NCBI RefSeq assembly: GCF_009604455.1
Contig: NZ_WEGL01000004.1
Location: 760,510-824,509 of the forward strand
DNA length: 64,000 bases
From: Streptomyces sp. RB17
GTDB lineage: Bacteria > Actinomycetota > Actinomycetes > Streptomycetales > Streptomycetaceae
Direction: 5' to 3'
Shown: one piece after another, positions 16,863 to 26,212 of the stretch
Position numbering within the stretch: position 1 is the stretch's first letter
Layout: each line of letters opens with the position of its first letter
Made by a program: the position numbers and the translations under genes
Notes under the pieces: model-generated
What the model was told of the DNA's origin: nothing
The model's input: the letters and a program-made list of their open reading frames with translations, nothing else
Database searches by the model: none

Positions 16863-17534
16863 ATGACGATCCGCGTGATGCTCGTCGACGACCAGGTGCT
16901 GCTGCGCACCGGGTTCCGGATGGTGCTCGCCGCCCAGCCGGACATGGAGGTCGTGGCGGAGGCGGGCGACGGCGTCGAGGCCCTGCAGGTGCTGCGGTCC
17001 ACGCCCGTCGACGTCGTCCTGATGGACGTCCGCATGCCCAAGCTGGACGGCGTGGAGGCCACCCGGCGGATCTGCGCGGAGCCCAACCCGCCGAAGGTGC
17101 TGATCCTGACCACCTTCGACCTGGACGAGTACGCCTTCTCCGGGCTGAAGGCCGGCGCCTCGGGCTTCATGCTCAAGGACGTGCCGCCCGGTGATCTGCT
17201 GGGCGCGATCCGCGCCGTGCACAGCGGTGACGCGGTCGTGGCGCCCTCCACCACCCGGCGCCTGCTGGACCGCTTCGCGCCGATGCTGCCGTCCGCGGGC
17301 AAGGAGCCGCAGCACAAGGAGCTGGAGCGGCTCACCGACCGGGAGCGGGAGGTGATGGTGCTGGTCGCGCAGGGCCTGTCCAACGGTGAGATCGCGGCCC
17401 GGCTGGTGCTGAGCGAGGCCACGGTGAAGACCCACGTCGGCCGCATCCTGACCAAGCTCGGCCTGCGCGACCGGGTGCAGGTCGTGGTGCTGGCGTACGA
17501 GACGGGGCTCGTCCGGGCCGGCGGGCACGGCTGA
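16863..17534 (+). CDS. Two-component response regulator (NarL/FixJ type)
   Basis: 223 residues. The receiver domain has the acidic pair D-D near residue 9, the phosphorylated Asp in V-V-L-M-D-V-R-M-P near residue 54, and the conserved Lys in M-L-K-D-V. The C-terminal LuxR-type helix-turn-helix reads L-T-D-R-E-R-E-V-M-V-L-V-A-Q-G-L-S-N. AGAGG precedes the ATG. Partner of the upstream kinase; the genes it controls are not visible here. Confidence 0.93.
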   Translation: MTIRVMLVDDQVLLRTGFRMVLAAQPDMEVVAEAGDGVEALQVLRSTPVDVVLMDVRMPKLDGVEATRRICAEPNPPKVLILTTFDLDEYAFSGLKAGASGFMLKDVPPGDLLGAIRAVHSGDAVVAPSTTRRLLDRFAPMLPSAGKEPQHKELERLTDREREVMVLVAQGLSNGEIAARLVLSEATVKTHVGRILTKLGLRDRVQVVVLAYETGLVRAGGHG

Positions 17535-17573
17535 GCGGACACACCGCCGCCGGCGCGTCGGTAGGGTCTGCGC

Positions 17574-18206
17574 ATGCTCCTGTGGATCAACGGCCCCTTC
17601 GGGGGCGGCAAGACACAGACCGCACACGAGATCCACCGCCGTCTGCCCGGCAGTGTGATCTGCGACCCCGAGCACGCCGGCTTCGGTCTGCGCCGCATGC
17701 TGCCGCCCGGACTGCGGGGAGACTTCCAGGACCTGGCGGCCTGGCGGCAGGGCGTGGTGGAGGTCCTGGACCTGGCTCTCACCCGGCACGACGGCGTGGT
17801 GATCGTCCCCATGACGGTCACCGAATCCGGCTGCTTCGCCGAAACGGTCGGGCGGCTGCGGGAACTCAGCCATGATGTACACCACTTCACGCTCCTCGCC
17901 GAGCGCGAGACCGTCCTGAAGCGGCTCAGCGGGCGCGGCCTGGGAGCGTTCCTTCCGTTCTCGGCCGGGAAGAACGCGATGCTGCGCAGGGAGAGTTGGG
18001 CGGTCCAGCAGCTCGACCACTGTCTGGAGCGGCTGAGTGAGCCGGAGTTCGCCGAGCATCTGTGGACGGACCACTCCACCGTGGCGAAGACCGCGGACCG
18101 GATCGCCGTCCTGGCCGGGCTGACGCTGAAGCCCAACGCCGACGGCCGGGTGCGCACCCGGGTGCGGCAGGCGGGCGTGACCATCCGGCACATCCGGTTC
18201 GACTGA
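17574..18206 (+). CDS. TmrB-like P-loop protein
   Basis: 210 residues beginning M-L-L-W-I-N-G-P-F-G-G-G-K-T-Q-T, a Walker A motif at the very N-terminus. From memory it follows Bacillus subtilis TmrB along its length: D-P-E-H-A-G-F-G-L-R, the G-V-V-I-V-P-M-T-V segment, V-H-H-F-T-L-L-A-E-R-E-T-V-L-K-R-L, a Q-L-D-H-C-L-E-R-L segment, and an ending H-I-R-F near H-I-R-I of TmrB. TmrB gives tunicamycin resistance, probably by binding the drug. Leaderless: TAGGGT is 6 bases before the ATG. Whether this one protects against tunicamycin-type nucleosides is untested. Confidence 0.75.
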   Translation: MLLWINGPFGGGKTQTAHEIHRRLPGSVICDPEHAGFGLRRMLPPGLRGDFQDLAAWRQGVVEVLDLALTRHDGVVIVPMTVTESGCFAETVGRLRELSHDVHHFTLLAERETVLKRLSGRGLGAFLPFSAGKNAMLRRESWAVQQLDHCLERLSEPEFAEHLWTDHSTVAKTADRIAVLAGLTLKPNADGRVRTRVRQAGVTIRHIRFD

Positions 18207-18221
18207 CGACGCGCCTTGTGA

Positions 18222-19418
18222 TCACACCTTGGGCAGTCGGGTCACGAAGTCGGCCACGGCCGCCCGTACGTCGTCCGTGGTCCACTCCAGGCCCGGAGAG
18301 CGCACGGCGACCTCGGTGAAGGACACCCCCGGCCCGCCACGGTTCCAGGGACCGGCGAAGAGGAACGTGCCCGTCTCCTCGGCCTGGCGCACCGCCGCCT
18401 CCATCAGGACGTCCGGGGCGTACGGCAGCCAGACCTGGAAGTCGTGGGTGTGCGGTTCCTCCGGGTGCACGCGCGACCACGGGACCCCTGCCGCGGCGAA
18501 ACCCTCGCGCAGCGCGGCGGCGACCACGCGCGCGTGCCGCACATAGTCCGGCAGCCGGGGCAGCTCGCGCTCCAGCCCGGCCAGCGCCGACAGCACGGTG
18601 GGGAACTGCTGGAAGACCATGCCGCCGTACCGGTGCCGCCATGTCTTCGCCTCCTCCACCAGCGTCCTCGGGCCGGCCAGCACGGCGCCGCCGAAGCCGT
18701 CGAGGGATTTGTAGAACGACACGTAGACGCTGTCCGCCAGGTCCGCGATCTCCTTCAGGGGCCGGCCGAAGTGGACCGTGCACTCCCACAGGCGCGCGCC
18801 GTCGAAGTGCACCACCGCGTCGCGCTCCCGCGCGGCCTCGACGACCTCGGTCAGCTCCTCCCAGGTGGGCAGCACGAAACCGGCGTCTCGCAGGGGCAGT
18901 TCCAGCATCAGCGTGCCGAAGGGCTCGTCGAAGTCGCGTACCCCGGCGGCGGTCGGCAGCCGTGGCTCACTGGTCACGCGCACCGGGCGCAACCCGCTGA
19001 CCTGGCTGAACGCCTGCCGTTCGTGCACCTCGGGGTGGGCCAGGGCGTGCAGGGCGACCGTGCGGTCGCCGGTGCGGCCCGCCCAGCAGCGCAGGGCGAC
19101 CTGCTGGGCCATGGTGCCGGTCGGGAAGAACGCGGCGGCCTCCGTGCCGAGCAGGGCCGCGACCCGTTCCTCCAGGTCCGCCACGATCCCGTTGCCGTAC
19201 ATGTCCACGGGCCGGTCCAGGTCGTACACCTCGGGTGACGCCTCCTGGAGGGCTGCCAGCCGCTCCCGGATCGTGCGCTGGACGCCCGGGCGCGACAGCA
19301 CGCGCTCCGCCTTCGCGGAGGCGGCCCGGCGCCGCTCCCGCATCCGCTCCTGCTCGGACTGCTCCGCCTGCCGCTCTTCGTCCTGCCGCTCTTCGTCCGG
19401 TTCCGCCGTATCAGTCAT
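18222..19418 (-). CDS. Threonine aldolase-like PLP enzyme (beta-eliminating lyase family)
   Basis: 398 residues. PLP fold type I with F-F-P-T-G-T-M-A-Q-Q at the cofactor phosphate site, H-F-D-G-A-R-L-W-E around the Asp that binds the pyridine nitrogen, and the Schiff-base Lys in S-F-Y-K-S-L-D-G. This is the pattern of low-specificity L-threonine aldolases, which split threonine into glycine and acetaldehyde. The first 50 residues are an unusual Glu/Gln/Arg-rich charged extension (D-E-E-R-Q repeated). I chose the ATG at 19418. Converges on the TmrB-like gene with a 15-base gap. Confidence 0.85.
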   Translation of the reverse strand: MTDTAEPDEERQDEERQAEQSEQERMRERRRAASAKAERVLSRPGVQRTIRERLAALQEASPEVYDLDRPVDMYGNGIVADLEERVAALLGTEAAAFFPTGTMAQQVALRCWAGRTGDRTVALHALAHPEVHERQAFSQVSGLRPVRVTSEPRLPTAAGVRDFDEPFGTLMLELPLRDAGFVLPTWEELTEVVEAARERDAVVHFDGARLWECTVHFGRPLKEIADLADSVYVSFYKSLDGFGGAVLAGPRTLVEEAKTWRHRYGGMVFQQFPTVLSALAGLERELPRLPDYVRHARVVAAALREGFAAAGVPWSRVHPEEPHTHDFQVWLPYAPDVLMEAAVRQAEETGTFLFAGPWNRGGPGVSFTEVAVRSPGLEWTTDDVRAAVADFVTRLPKV

Positions 19419-19656
19419 GTACGGATCATGCCCTGCGGGAGTCCGGGCGGGCAGCCGGTTCCGGCGCACGCCGATGCCCTGACGCCGCGCGGGCCGGGGC
19501 GCGGCCGGGGCGAGGGTGGACACGCGGCTGCGGGGCGTACACGTGGCGTAACCCACAGCCTGTGGACGACCGATCGGCGCCGGACCGAGATAGCGTTAAC
19601 ATGACGAGAAATCGTCCGGTACCCAGAGCGGACTGGAACGGGAAGGCCGCCGTCGC

Positions 19657-20619
19657 GTGAGTACAGTCCACCAGCAAGACCTCAAGGACCGCCCCGCGCG
19701 GCTCACCGTCGGCGTCGTCGGCGCCGGTCGCGTGGGCCCCGCGCTCGCCGCGTCCCTCCAGCTCGCCGGACATCGCCCAGTGGCCGTCTCCGGCGTCTCC
19801 GACGCCTCCCGGCGGCGCGCCGGGACCATGCTCCCGGACGTGCCGCTGGTGCCGCCCGCCGAGGTTCTCGCGCGCGCCGACCTGGTGCTGCTCACCGTCC
19901 CCGACGACGTCCTGCCCGGCCTGGTCGCCGGCCTCGCCGAGACCGGTGCGGTACGGCCGGGCCAGCTCCTCGTGCACACCTCCGGCCGGTACGGCGCACG
20001 GGTCCTCGACCCGGCCCTGCGCGCGGGCGCGCTGCCGATGGCCCTGCACCCCGCGATGACCTTCACGGGCACTCCGGTGGACGTGCAGCGGCTCGCCGGC
20101 TGCTCCTTCGGTGTCACGGCGCCCGAGGAGCTGCGGCTGGCCGCGCAGGCCCTCGTCATCGAGATGGGCGGCGAGCCGGAGTGGATCAGCGAGCAGAACC
20201 GCCCGCTCTACCACGCGGCCCTCGCGCTCGGCGCCAACCATCTGGTGACCCTGGTCGCCCAGTCCATGGAGCTGCTGCGCACCGCGGGCGTCGAGGCGCC
20301 CGACCGGATGCTCGGCCCGCTGCTCGGCGCCGCTCTGGACAACGCGCTGCGCTCCGGCGACGCGGCGCTCACCGGGCCCGTCGCGCGCGGCGACGCCGGC
20401 ACGGTCGCCGCACACATCACCGAGCTGCGCAGGCACGCCCCGCAGACCGTCGCGGGCTATGTCGCGATGGCCCGCGCGACCGCCGACCGGGCGCTCGCGC
20501 ACGGCCTGCTGAAGCCGGAACTCGCCGAGGACCTGCTCGGTGTGCTGGCCGACGGCGCCGACGGCACGAACGGCAGCACCGGCCCAGGCACCACCGGCAC
20601 CGAGGGGAACGACCGATGA
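19657..20619 (+). CDS. Rossmann-like DUF2520 protein of the pantothenate cluster
   Basis: 320 residues. An NAD(P)-binding motif V-G-V-V-G-A-G-R-V-G-P-A-L-A-A-S-L begins near residue 18, and the second half has a helical DUF2520 domain (H-P-A-M-T-F-T-G, N-H-L-V-T-L). It resembles ketopantoate reductase and pyrroline-5-carboxylate reductase folds. The GTG start overlaps the end of a 19-codon upstream frame. It overlaps panC by 4 bases, and the same pair occurs in mycobacteria. A role as ketopantoate reductase in pantothenate synthesis is possible but unproved. Confidence 0.85.
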   Translation: MSTVHQQDLKDRPARLTVGVVGAGRVGPALAASLQLAGHRPVAVSGVSDASRRRAGTMLPDVPLVPPAEVLARADLVLLTVPDDVLPGLVAGLAETGAVRPGQLLVHTSGRYGARVLDPALRAGALPMALHPAMTFTGTPVDVQRLAGCSFGVTAPEELRLAAQALVIEMGGEPEWISEQNRPLYHAALALGANHLVTLVAQSMELLRTAGVEAPDRMLGPLLGAALDNALRSGDAALTGPVARGDAGTVAAHITELRRHAPQTVAGYVAMARATADRALAHGLLKPELAEDLLGVLADGADGTNGSTGPGTTGTEGNDR

Positions 20620-21608
20620 CCACCGTCCTGCTCAGCACCGCCGACGAGCTGCACGCGCGCGTGCGCAACGGTCGCCGTGCCGTCGTGATGACCATGGGCG
20701 CCCTGCACGAGGGCCATGCCACCCTGATCCGCACCGCGCGTGAGATCGCGGGACCGGACGGCGAGGTCGTCGTCACCGTCTTCGTCAACCCGCTGCAGTT
20801 CGGCGCGGGCGAGGACCTGGACCGGTACCCGCGCACTCTCGACGCCGACGTGAAGATCGCCGAACAGGCCGGTGCGGACGCGGTGTTCGCGCCCTCCGTG
20901 GACGAGGTCTACCCCGGCGGTGCCCCCCAGGTCCGGATCACCGCCGGCCCCATGGGCGAACGGCTGGAGGGCGCCTCGCGTCCCGGCCACTTCGACGGCA
21001 TGCTCACCGTCGTCGCCAAGCTGCTCCACCTCACCCGGCCCGACGTGGCCCTGTACGGCCAGAAGGACGCCCAGCAGCTGGCCCTGATCCGGCGCATGGT
21101 GCGGGACCTGAACTTCGGCGTCGAGATCCTCGGCGTACCGACCGTGCGCGAGGAGGACGGGCTCGCCCTGTCCAGCCGCAACCGCTACCTCTCGCCGGAC
21201 GAGCGCCGTACGGCGCTCGCGCTGTCCCACGCGCTGTTCTCGGGCCGTGACCGGCACGCCGCGCAGGAGGCGCTGCGCGCGCGTGCCCGCGAAGTGCCCT
21301 CCACGCACGCGCGTGCCGAGGCGCTGAGCGCCCTCGGGGAGTCCCGCGCGGCCGCCGACGCGCACGCGGTCGCCACCGCGTCCCCCGGCGGCCCGGCGGC
21401 CGTCCGTGCGGCCGCCCGCCAGGTGCTCGACGAGGCCGCCCGGCTCGTCCCGCCGCTCGAACTGGACTACCTCGCGCTCGTCGACCCGTCTGACTTCACC
21501 GAGATCGGTGACGACTTCACCGGCGAGGCCGTCCTCGCCGTCGCCGCCCGGGTCGGGACCACCCGGCTGATCGACAATCTCCCCTTGACCTTTGGAGCCG
21601 CCTCGTGA
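20616..21608 (+). CDS. panC: Pantothenate synthetase
   Basis: Joins pantoate and beta-alanine with ATP to make pantothenate. 330 residues. Motifs: M-T-M-G-A-L-H-E-G-H (HIGH-like nucleotide site), N-P-L-Q-F-G, L-Y-G-Q-K-D and S-S-R-N-R-Y-L-S. An Ala/Arg-rich insertion around residues 210-265 lengthens it beyond the usual 280-300. ATGA overlaps with the upstream gene and GTGA overlaps with nadB show a coupled operon. Confidence 0.96.
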   Translation: MTTVLLSTADELHARVRNGRRAVVMTMGALHEGHATLIRTAREIAGPDGEVVVTVFVNPLQFGAGEDLDRYPRTLDADVKIAEQAGADAVFAPSVDEVYPGGAPQVRITAGPMGERLEGASRPGHFDGMLTVVAKLLHLTRPDVALYGQKDAQQLALIRRMVRDLNFGVEILGVPTVREEDGLALSSRNRYLSPDERRTALALSHALFSGRDRHAAQEALRARAREVPSTHARAEALSALGESRAAADAHAVATASPGGPAAVRAAARQVLDEAARLVPPLELDYLALVDPSDFTEIGDDFTGEAVLAVAARVGTTRLIDNLPLTFGAAS

Positions 21609-23302
21609 CCAGCACAGGCATACGACTGCACGCGCCCGCCCCCGGCTGGGCCATCGCCGCGGACGTGGTCGTCGTCGGTTCCGGAGTGGCCGGCCTGACC
21701 GCGGCCCTGCGCTGCGAGGCCGCGGGCCTGACGACGGTCGTCGTCACCAAGGCCCGCCTCGACGACGGTTCCACGCGCTGGGCACAGGGCGGCATCGCCG
21801 CCGCACTCGGCGAGGGTGACACGCCCGAGCAGCACCTGGACGACACTCTGGTGGCCGGCGCGGGCCTGTGCGACGAGGAGGCCGTACGGATCCTCGTCAC
21901 CGAGGGTCCCGACGCGGTACGCCGGCTGATCTCCACCGGTGCCCACTTCGACACCGACGACGAGGGCGACATCCACCTCACCCGCGAGGGCGGCCACCAC
22001 CGGCGCCGGATCGCGCACGCGGGCGGCGACGCCACCGGCGCGGAGGTCTCCCGGGCGCTCGTGGAGGCCGTACGCGCGCGTGGGCTGCACACCATCGAGA
22101 ACGCGCTCGTGCTGGACCTGCTGACCGACGCCGACGGCCGTACGGCGGGCGTCACGCTGCACGTGATGGGCGAGGGCCAGCACGACGGCGTGGGCGCCGT
22201 GCACGCGCCCGCGGTGGTGCTCGCGACCGGCGGCATGGGCCAGGTGTTCTCCGCGACCACCAACCCGTCGGTGTCGACCGGCGACGGCGTGGCGCTGGCG
22301 CTGCGCGCGGGCGCCGAGGTCAGCGACCTGGAGTTCGTGCAGTTCCATCCGACCGTGCTGTTCCTCGGCCCGGACGCCGAGGGCCAGCAGCCGCTGGTCT
22401 CCGAGGCGGTGCGCGGCGAGGGCGCCCACCTGGTCGACGCCGGCGGGGTGCGCTTCATGGTCGGGCAGCACGAGCTGGCCGAGCTGGCGCCCCGGGACAT
22501 CGTCGCCAAGGGCATCCTGCGGCGGATGCTGGAGCAGGGCGCCGAGCACATGTACCTCGACGCCCGGCACTTCGGCGCCGAGATGTGGGAGCACCGTTTC
22601 CCGACCATCCTGGCCGCCTGCCGCGCCAACGGCATCGACCCGCTCACCGACCCGATCCCGATAGCCCCGGCCGCCCACTACGCCTCCGGAGGCGTGCGCA
22701 CCGACGCCCGGGGCCGTACGACCGTGCCCGGCCTGTACGCGTGCGGCGAGGTCGCCTGCACCGGCGTGCACGGCGCGAACCGGCTCGCCTCCAACAGCCT
22801 CCTCGAAGGCCTCGTGTACGCCGAGCGGATCGCCGCCGACATCGTCGCCGCGCGGGCGGAAGACGGCCTCCACGCGCGTGTGCCCGTGCCGGTCCCGCAC
22901 CTTGAGACGCCCGCGCACCCGCTGCTCGTCCCCGAGACCCGGTTCGCCATCCAGCGGATCATGACCGAGGGCGCCGGCGTGCTGCGCTCCGCGGGGTCCC
23001 TCGCCAAGGCGGCCGAGGAGCTGCAGCGGCTGCACACGGACGCCCGCGACGCCCTCGAGGAGAACGGCAAGACCGCCGAGCCCGGCGTCGACACCTGGGA
23101 GGCCACCAACCTCCTGTGCGTCGCCCGCGTCCTGGTCGCCGCCGCGCGGCTGCGCGAGGAGACCCGCGGCTGCCACTGGCGCGAGGACCGCGCCGAGCGG
23201 GACGACACCCACTGGCGGCGCCACATCGTCGTACGGCTGAACCCCGACCGGTCCCTGGCCGTGCACACCACGGACACCGCAGACTTCCCCCCTACCCGGT
23301 AA
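21605..23302 (+). CDS. nadB: L-aspartate oxidase
   Basis: Oxidises L-aspartate to iminoaspartate, the first step of de novo NAD synthesis. 565 residues with the FAD motif V-V-V-G-S-G-V-A-G-L-T-A-A-L near residue 22, the substrate segment around H-R-R-R-I, and the family signature G-E-V-A-C-T-G-V-H-G-A-N-R-L-A-S-N-S. GTG start overlaps the panC stop. The quinolinate synthase gene nadA, its partner enzyme, is not in this window. Confidence 0.96.
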   Translation: MTSTGIRLHAPAPGWAIAADVVVVGSGVAGLTAALRCEAAGLTTVVVTKARLDDGSTRWAQGGIAAALGEGDTPEQHLDDTLVAGAGLCDEEAVRILVTEGPDAVRRLISTGAHFDTDDEGDIHLTREGGHHRRRIAHAGGDATGAEVSRALVEAVRARGLHTIENALVLDLLTDADGRTAGVTLHVMGEGQHDGVGAVHAPAVVLATGGMGQVFSATTNPSVSTGDGVALALRAGAEVSDLEFVQFHPTVLFLGPDAEGQQPLVSEAVRGEGAHLVDAGGVRFMVGQHELAELAPRDIVAKGILRRMLEQGAEHMYLDARHFGAEMWEHRFPTILAACRANGIDPLTDPIPIAPAAHYASGGVRTDARGRTTVPGLYACGEVACTGVHGANRLASNSLLEGLVYAERIAADIVAARAEDGLHARVPVPVPHLETPAHPLLVPETRFAIQRIMTEGAGVLRSAGSLAKAAEELQRLHTDARDALEENGKTAEPGVDTWEATNLLCVARVLVAAARLREETRGCHWREDRAERDDTHWRRHIVVRLNPDRSLAVHTTDTADFPPTR

Positions 23303-23331
23303 CACCCAGCGCCTCAGGAGCAGTGACAGAC

Positions 23332-24318
23332 GTGAGCACCGACGACCTTCCCCTCGCCCCGACCGGCGGCTGCGGCGACGGCTGCGCCTGCGGCGCTGAC
23401 GGCGACGAGGGGGCCGAAGAATACGCAGTGAGCGGGCTCGACCCCGCGCTCGCCGAGCTGCTGGCCGCCGCCGGCCTCGACCCGATCGAGGTCGAGGACA
23501 TCGCCAACATCGCCATCCAGGAGGACCTGGACGGCGGCGTGGACGTGACGACCGTCTCGACCATCCCCGAGGACGTCACCGCCACCGGCGACTTCACCGC
23601 GCGCGAGGCGGGCGTCGTGGCGGGTCTGAGGGTCGCCGAGGCCGTGCTGTCCGTGGTCTGCACGGACGAGTTCGAGGTCGAGCGGCACGTCGAGGACGGC
23701 GACCGCGTCGAGGCCGGGCAGAAGCTGCTGTCGGTCACCACGCGCACGCGTGACCTGCTGACGGCCGAGCGCAGCGCGCTGAACATCCTGTGCCGGCTGT
23801 CCGGCATCGCGACCGCCACGCGCGCGTGGGCGGACGTGCTGGAGGGAACCAAGACGCGCGTGCGGGACACCCGCAAGACGACCCCGGGCCTGCGCTCGCT
23901 GGAGAAGTTCGCCGTCCGCTGCGGCGGAGGCGTCAACCACCGCATGTCGCTGTCCGACGCGGCCCTGGTGAAGGACAACCACGTGGTCGCCGCCGGCGGC
24001 GTCGCGCAGGCCTTCAAGGCCGTACGGGAGAACTTCCCGGACATCCCGATCGAGGTCGAGGTCGACACCCTGCACCAGCTGCGCGAGGTCGTCGAGGCCG
24101 GCGCGGACCTGATCCTGCTGGACAACTTCACGCCCGACGAGTGCGCGGAGGCCGTCGGGATCGTGCGTGGGCGGGCCCTGCTGGAGGCCTCCGGCCGGCT
24201 CACGCTCGACATCGCGCGCGTGTACGCCGACACGGGCGTGGACTTCCTGGCCGTCGGCGCGCTCACCCACTCCGCGCCGATCCTGGACATCGGCCTCGAC
24301 CTGCGCGAGGCGGAGTAA
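23332..24318 (+). CDS. nadC: Nicotinate-nucleotide pyrophosphorylase (carboxylating)
   Basis: Converts quinolinate and PRPP to nicotinate mononucleotide. About 328 residues from the GTG at 23332, which has CAGGAG 11 bases upstream; a GTG 9 bases earlier is possible. Core motifs: A-R-E-A-G-V-V-A-G, E-R-S-A-L-N-I-L-C-R-L-S-G, T-R-K-T-T-P-G-L-R, K-D-N-H-V and L-D-N-F. The roughly 40-residue N-terminal extension contains G-G-C-G-D-G-C-A-C-G, which NadC enzymes elsewhere lack. Third enzyme of the operon after nadB. Confidence 0.95.
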   Translation: MSTDDLPLAPTGGCGDGCACGADGDEGAEEYAVSGLDPALAELLAAAGLDPIEVEDIANIAIQEDLDGGVDVTTVSTIPEDVTATGDFTAREAGVVAGLRVAEAVLSVVCTDEFEVERHVEDGDRVEAGQKLLSVTTRTRDLLTAERSALNILCRLSGIATATRAWADVLEGTKTRVRDTRKTTPGLRSLEKFAVRCGGGVNHRMSLSDAALVKDNHVVAAGGVAQAFKAVRENFPDIPIEVEVDTLHQLREVVEAGADLILLDNFTPDECAEAVGIVRGRALLEASGRLTLDIARVYADTGVDFLAVGALTHSAPILDIGLDLREAE

Positions 24319-24323
24319 CCGCG

Positions 24324-25121
24324 ATGCTCCTCACGATCGACGTCGGCAACACGCACACCGTCCTCGGCCTGTTCGACGGCGAGGACATCGTCGAGCACTG
24401 GCGCATCTCCACGGACGCGCGCCGAACGGCGGACGAGCTGGCGGTGCTGCTCCAGGGCCTGATGGGCATGCACCCGCTGCTCGGCGAGGAGCTGGGCGAC
24501 GGCATCGACGGCATCGCGATCTGCGCGACCGTCCCGTCGGTGCTGCACGAACTGCGCGAGGTCACCCGGCGCTACTACGGCGACGTCCCCGCCGTCCTGG
24601 TGGAGCCGGGCGTCAAGACGGGCGTGCCGATCCTCACCGACAACCCCAAGGAGGTCGGCGCGGACCGGATCATCAACGCGGTCGCGGCCGTCGAGCTGTA
24701 CGGCGGCCCGGCGATCGTCGTCGACTTCGGTACGGCGACCACGTTCGACGCGGTCTCCGCGCGCGGGGAGTACGTCGGCGGGGTCATCGCGCCCGGCATC
24801 GAGATCTCCGTGGAGGCGCTCGGCGTCAAGGGCGCCCAGCTGCGGAAGATCGAGGTGGCCCGGCCGCGCAGCGTGATCGGCAAGAACACGGTCGAGGCCA
24901 TGCAGTCCGGCATCGTGTACGGCTTCGCGGGGCAGGTCGACGGGGTCGTCGGCCGGATGGCGCGGGAGCTCGCCGACGATCCGGACGACGTGCGGGTGAT
25001 CGCCACGGGCGGGCTCGCGCCGATGGTGCTGGGGGAGTCCTCGGTGATCGACGAGCACCAGCCGTGGCTGACGCTGATCGGGCTGCGGCTGGTGTACGAG
25101 CGGAACGTGTCGCGGCTGTGA
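24324..25121 (+). CDS. coaX: Type III pantothenate kinase
   Basis: Phosphorylates pantothenate, the first step of coenzyme A synthesis. 265 residues with the ASKHA-fold motifs D-V-G-N-T-H-T at the N-terminus, D-F-G-T-A-T-T-F-D near residue 133, and A-P-G-I. It needs no cofactor resembling type I CoaA. It starts 6 bases after nadC, so pantothenate synthesis (panC), its phosphorylation and NAD synthesis are made from one message. Confidence 0.95.
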   Translation: MLLTIDVGNTHTVLGLFDGEDIVEHWRISTDARRTADELAVLLQGLMGMHPLLGEELGDGIDGIAICATVPSVLHELREVTRRYYGDVPAVLVEPGVKTGVPILTDNPKEVGADRIINAVAAVELYGGPAIVVDFGTATTFDAVSARGEYVGGVIAPGIEISVEALGVKGAQLRKIEVARPRSVIGKNTVEAMQSGIVYGFAGQVDGVVGRMARELADDPDDVRVIATGGLAPMVLGESSVIDEHQPWLTLIGLRLVYERNVSRL

Positions 25122-25316
25122 GGTGACCGGCGTGCGGTGACCGGCGGGTGAGGTGACCGGTGCCTGGGCGGGGCGCCGGTTCTTCCTGCTCCACGCGTGC
25201 GTGCCTGGTCCGGTCGCGTGCGTGCCGTAGCCCCGGTCGAGGGAAACCGGGAGCGACACGCGGCGAAAAAACATCCCTATTCGTCACTTTTGTCCGATTA
25301 GCGGTAGCGTCGCCGC

Positions 25317-26018
25317 ATGCCCACGCCATACGGATCCCGCGGCGGCATGGCGTTCGGCGTGGAGGAGCTGCGTGTGCTCCGCCGCGCCCTCGCCCTCGCC
25401 CTTCACCCCGGCCAAGCGTCCGCCGAGGACGTCCAGGACTGCTTCCGGCTCGCCGCGTCGCTCGACGAGGCGCTGCACGAGGGGGCGAGACTGCGCGCTT
25501 TCCTGGTGGCAGACCTCGGCCGGTACCGGGCCGCGCTGCCGGGTACCGCCGTCGGCTACCTCACCCTCCTGGAGGAGGCGCTGGGGGCCGGGCACCGGCC
25601 GGCGCCGGACGATCTCGCCGCGCTGCGGGCGCTGCGCGGGAACCCGGTGGCGGCCGCACTGCTGGACCGTTGCCAGGCGCTGGCCGAGCAGGACGTACGG
25701 GCCCGGTTCGCGCAGGGCGCGCGCAAGGTGCCGGCGCCCGCCGTACCGCCCTCTCGCACCCGCCTGATGGCCCTTCCCGGCGGCGGCGGGGCTTCCGGGG
25801 TATGGCAGGGCTCGGAGGCGGCCGGAGAGCCCCAGAAGCCCACCCAGAAGCCTCCGCGGGAGCCCGCGCCGAAACCTGCGCCGACACCTGGGGAGCGGCC
25901 CGGTACGGAGCCGGCGGCGCCGAAGCGGCCCATTCCGACGCCGGGGGAGGTCTTCCCGCGCCGCAAGCCGGTGCCGCCGGCGAACCCGGCCGAAACCCGC
26001 CAGCTGGCCGCCGGCTGA
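25317..26018 (+). CDS. Conserved hypothetical protein with Pro-rich tail
   Basis: 233 residues. The first 140 are helical and globular (V-E-E-L-R-V-L-R-R-A-L-A-L-A-L, then L-G-R-Y-R-A-A-L-P-G-T-A), the rest is Pro/Lys/Glu-rich and probably unfolded. No signal peptide or catalytic motif. TAGCGT lies 6 bases before the ATG, the leaderless pattern; the preceding 195 bases hold a short AT-rich patch but no gene I can support. I do not recognise the family. Confidence 0.75.
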   Translation: MPTPYGSRGGMAFGVEELRVLRRALALALHPGQASAEDVQDCFRLAASLDEALHEGARLRAFLVADLGRYRAALPGTAVGYLTLLEEALGAGHRPAPDDLAALRALRGNPVAAALLDRCQALAEQDVRARFAQGARKVPAPAVPPSRTRLMALPGGGGASGVWQGSEAAGEPQKPTQKPPREPAPKPAPTPGERPGTEPAAPKRPIPTPGEVFPRRKPVPPANPAETRQLAAG

Positions 26019-26212
26019 CCGTCCCCGGCGCGGGACCCGTTGACCCGCCCGAACCCGCACCACCCGTGCAGGCTTCGTCGTCGGGTGCGGGTGGCCCTGG
26101 TGGGGCGGACTCGCCGTCGGCGGTCGGCGGGCCGTGGTGGGGGGCCTGTCGGGCCGGAGGTTTGCGTACCCCCGTACCTTTCGGGTGTGGGCGCGTGGCT
26201 ACTCTGGTGCGC

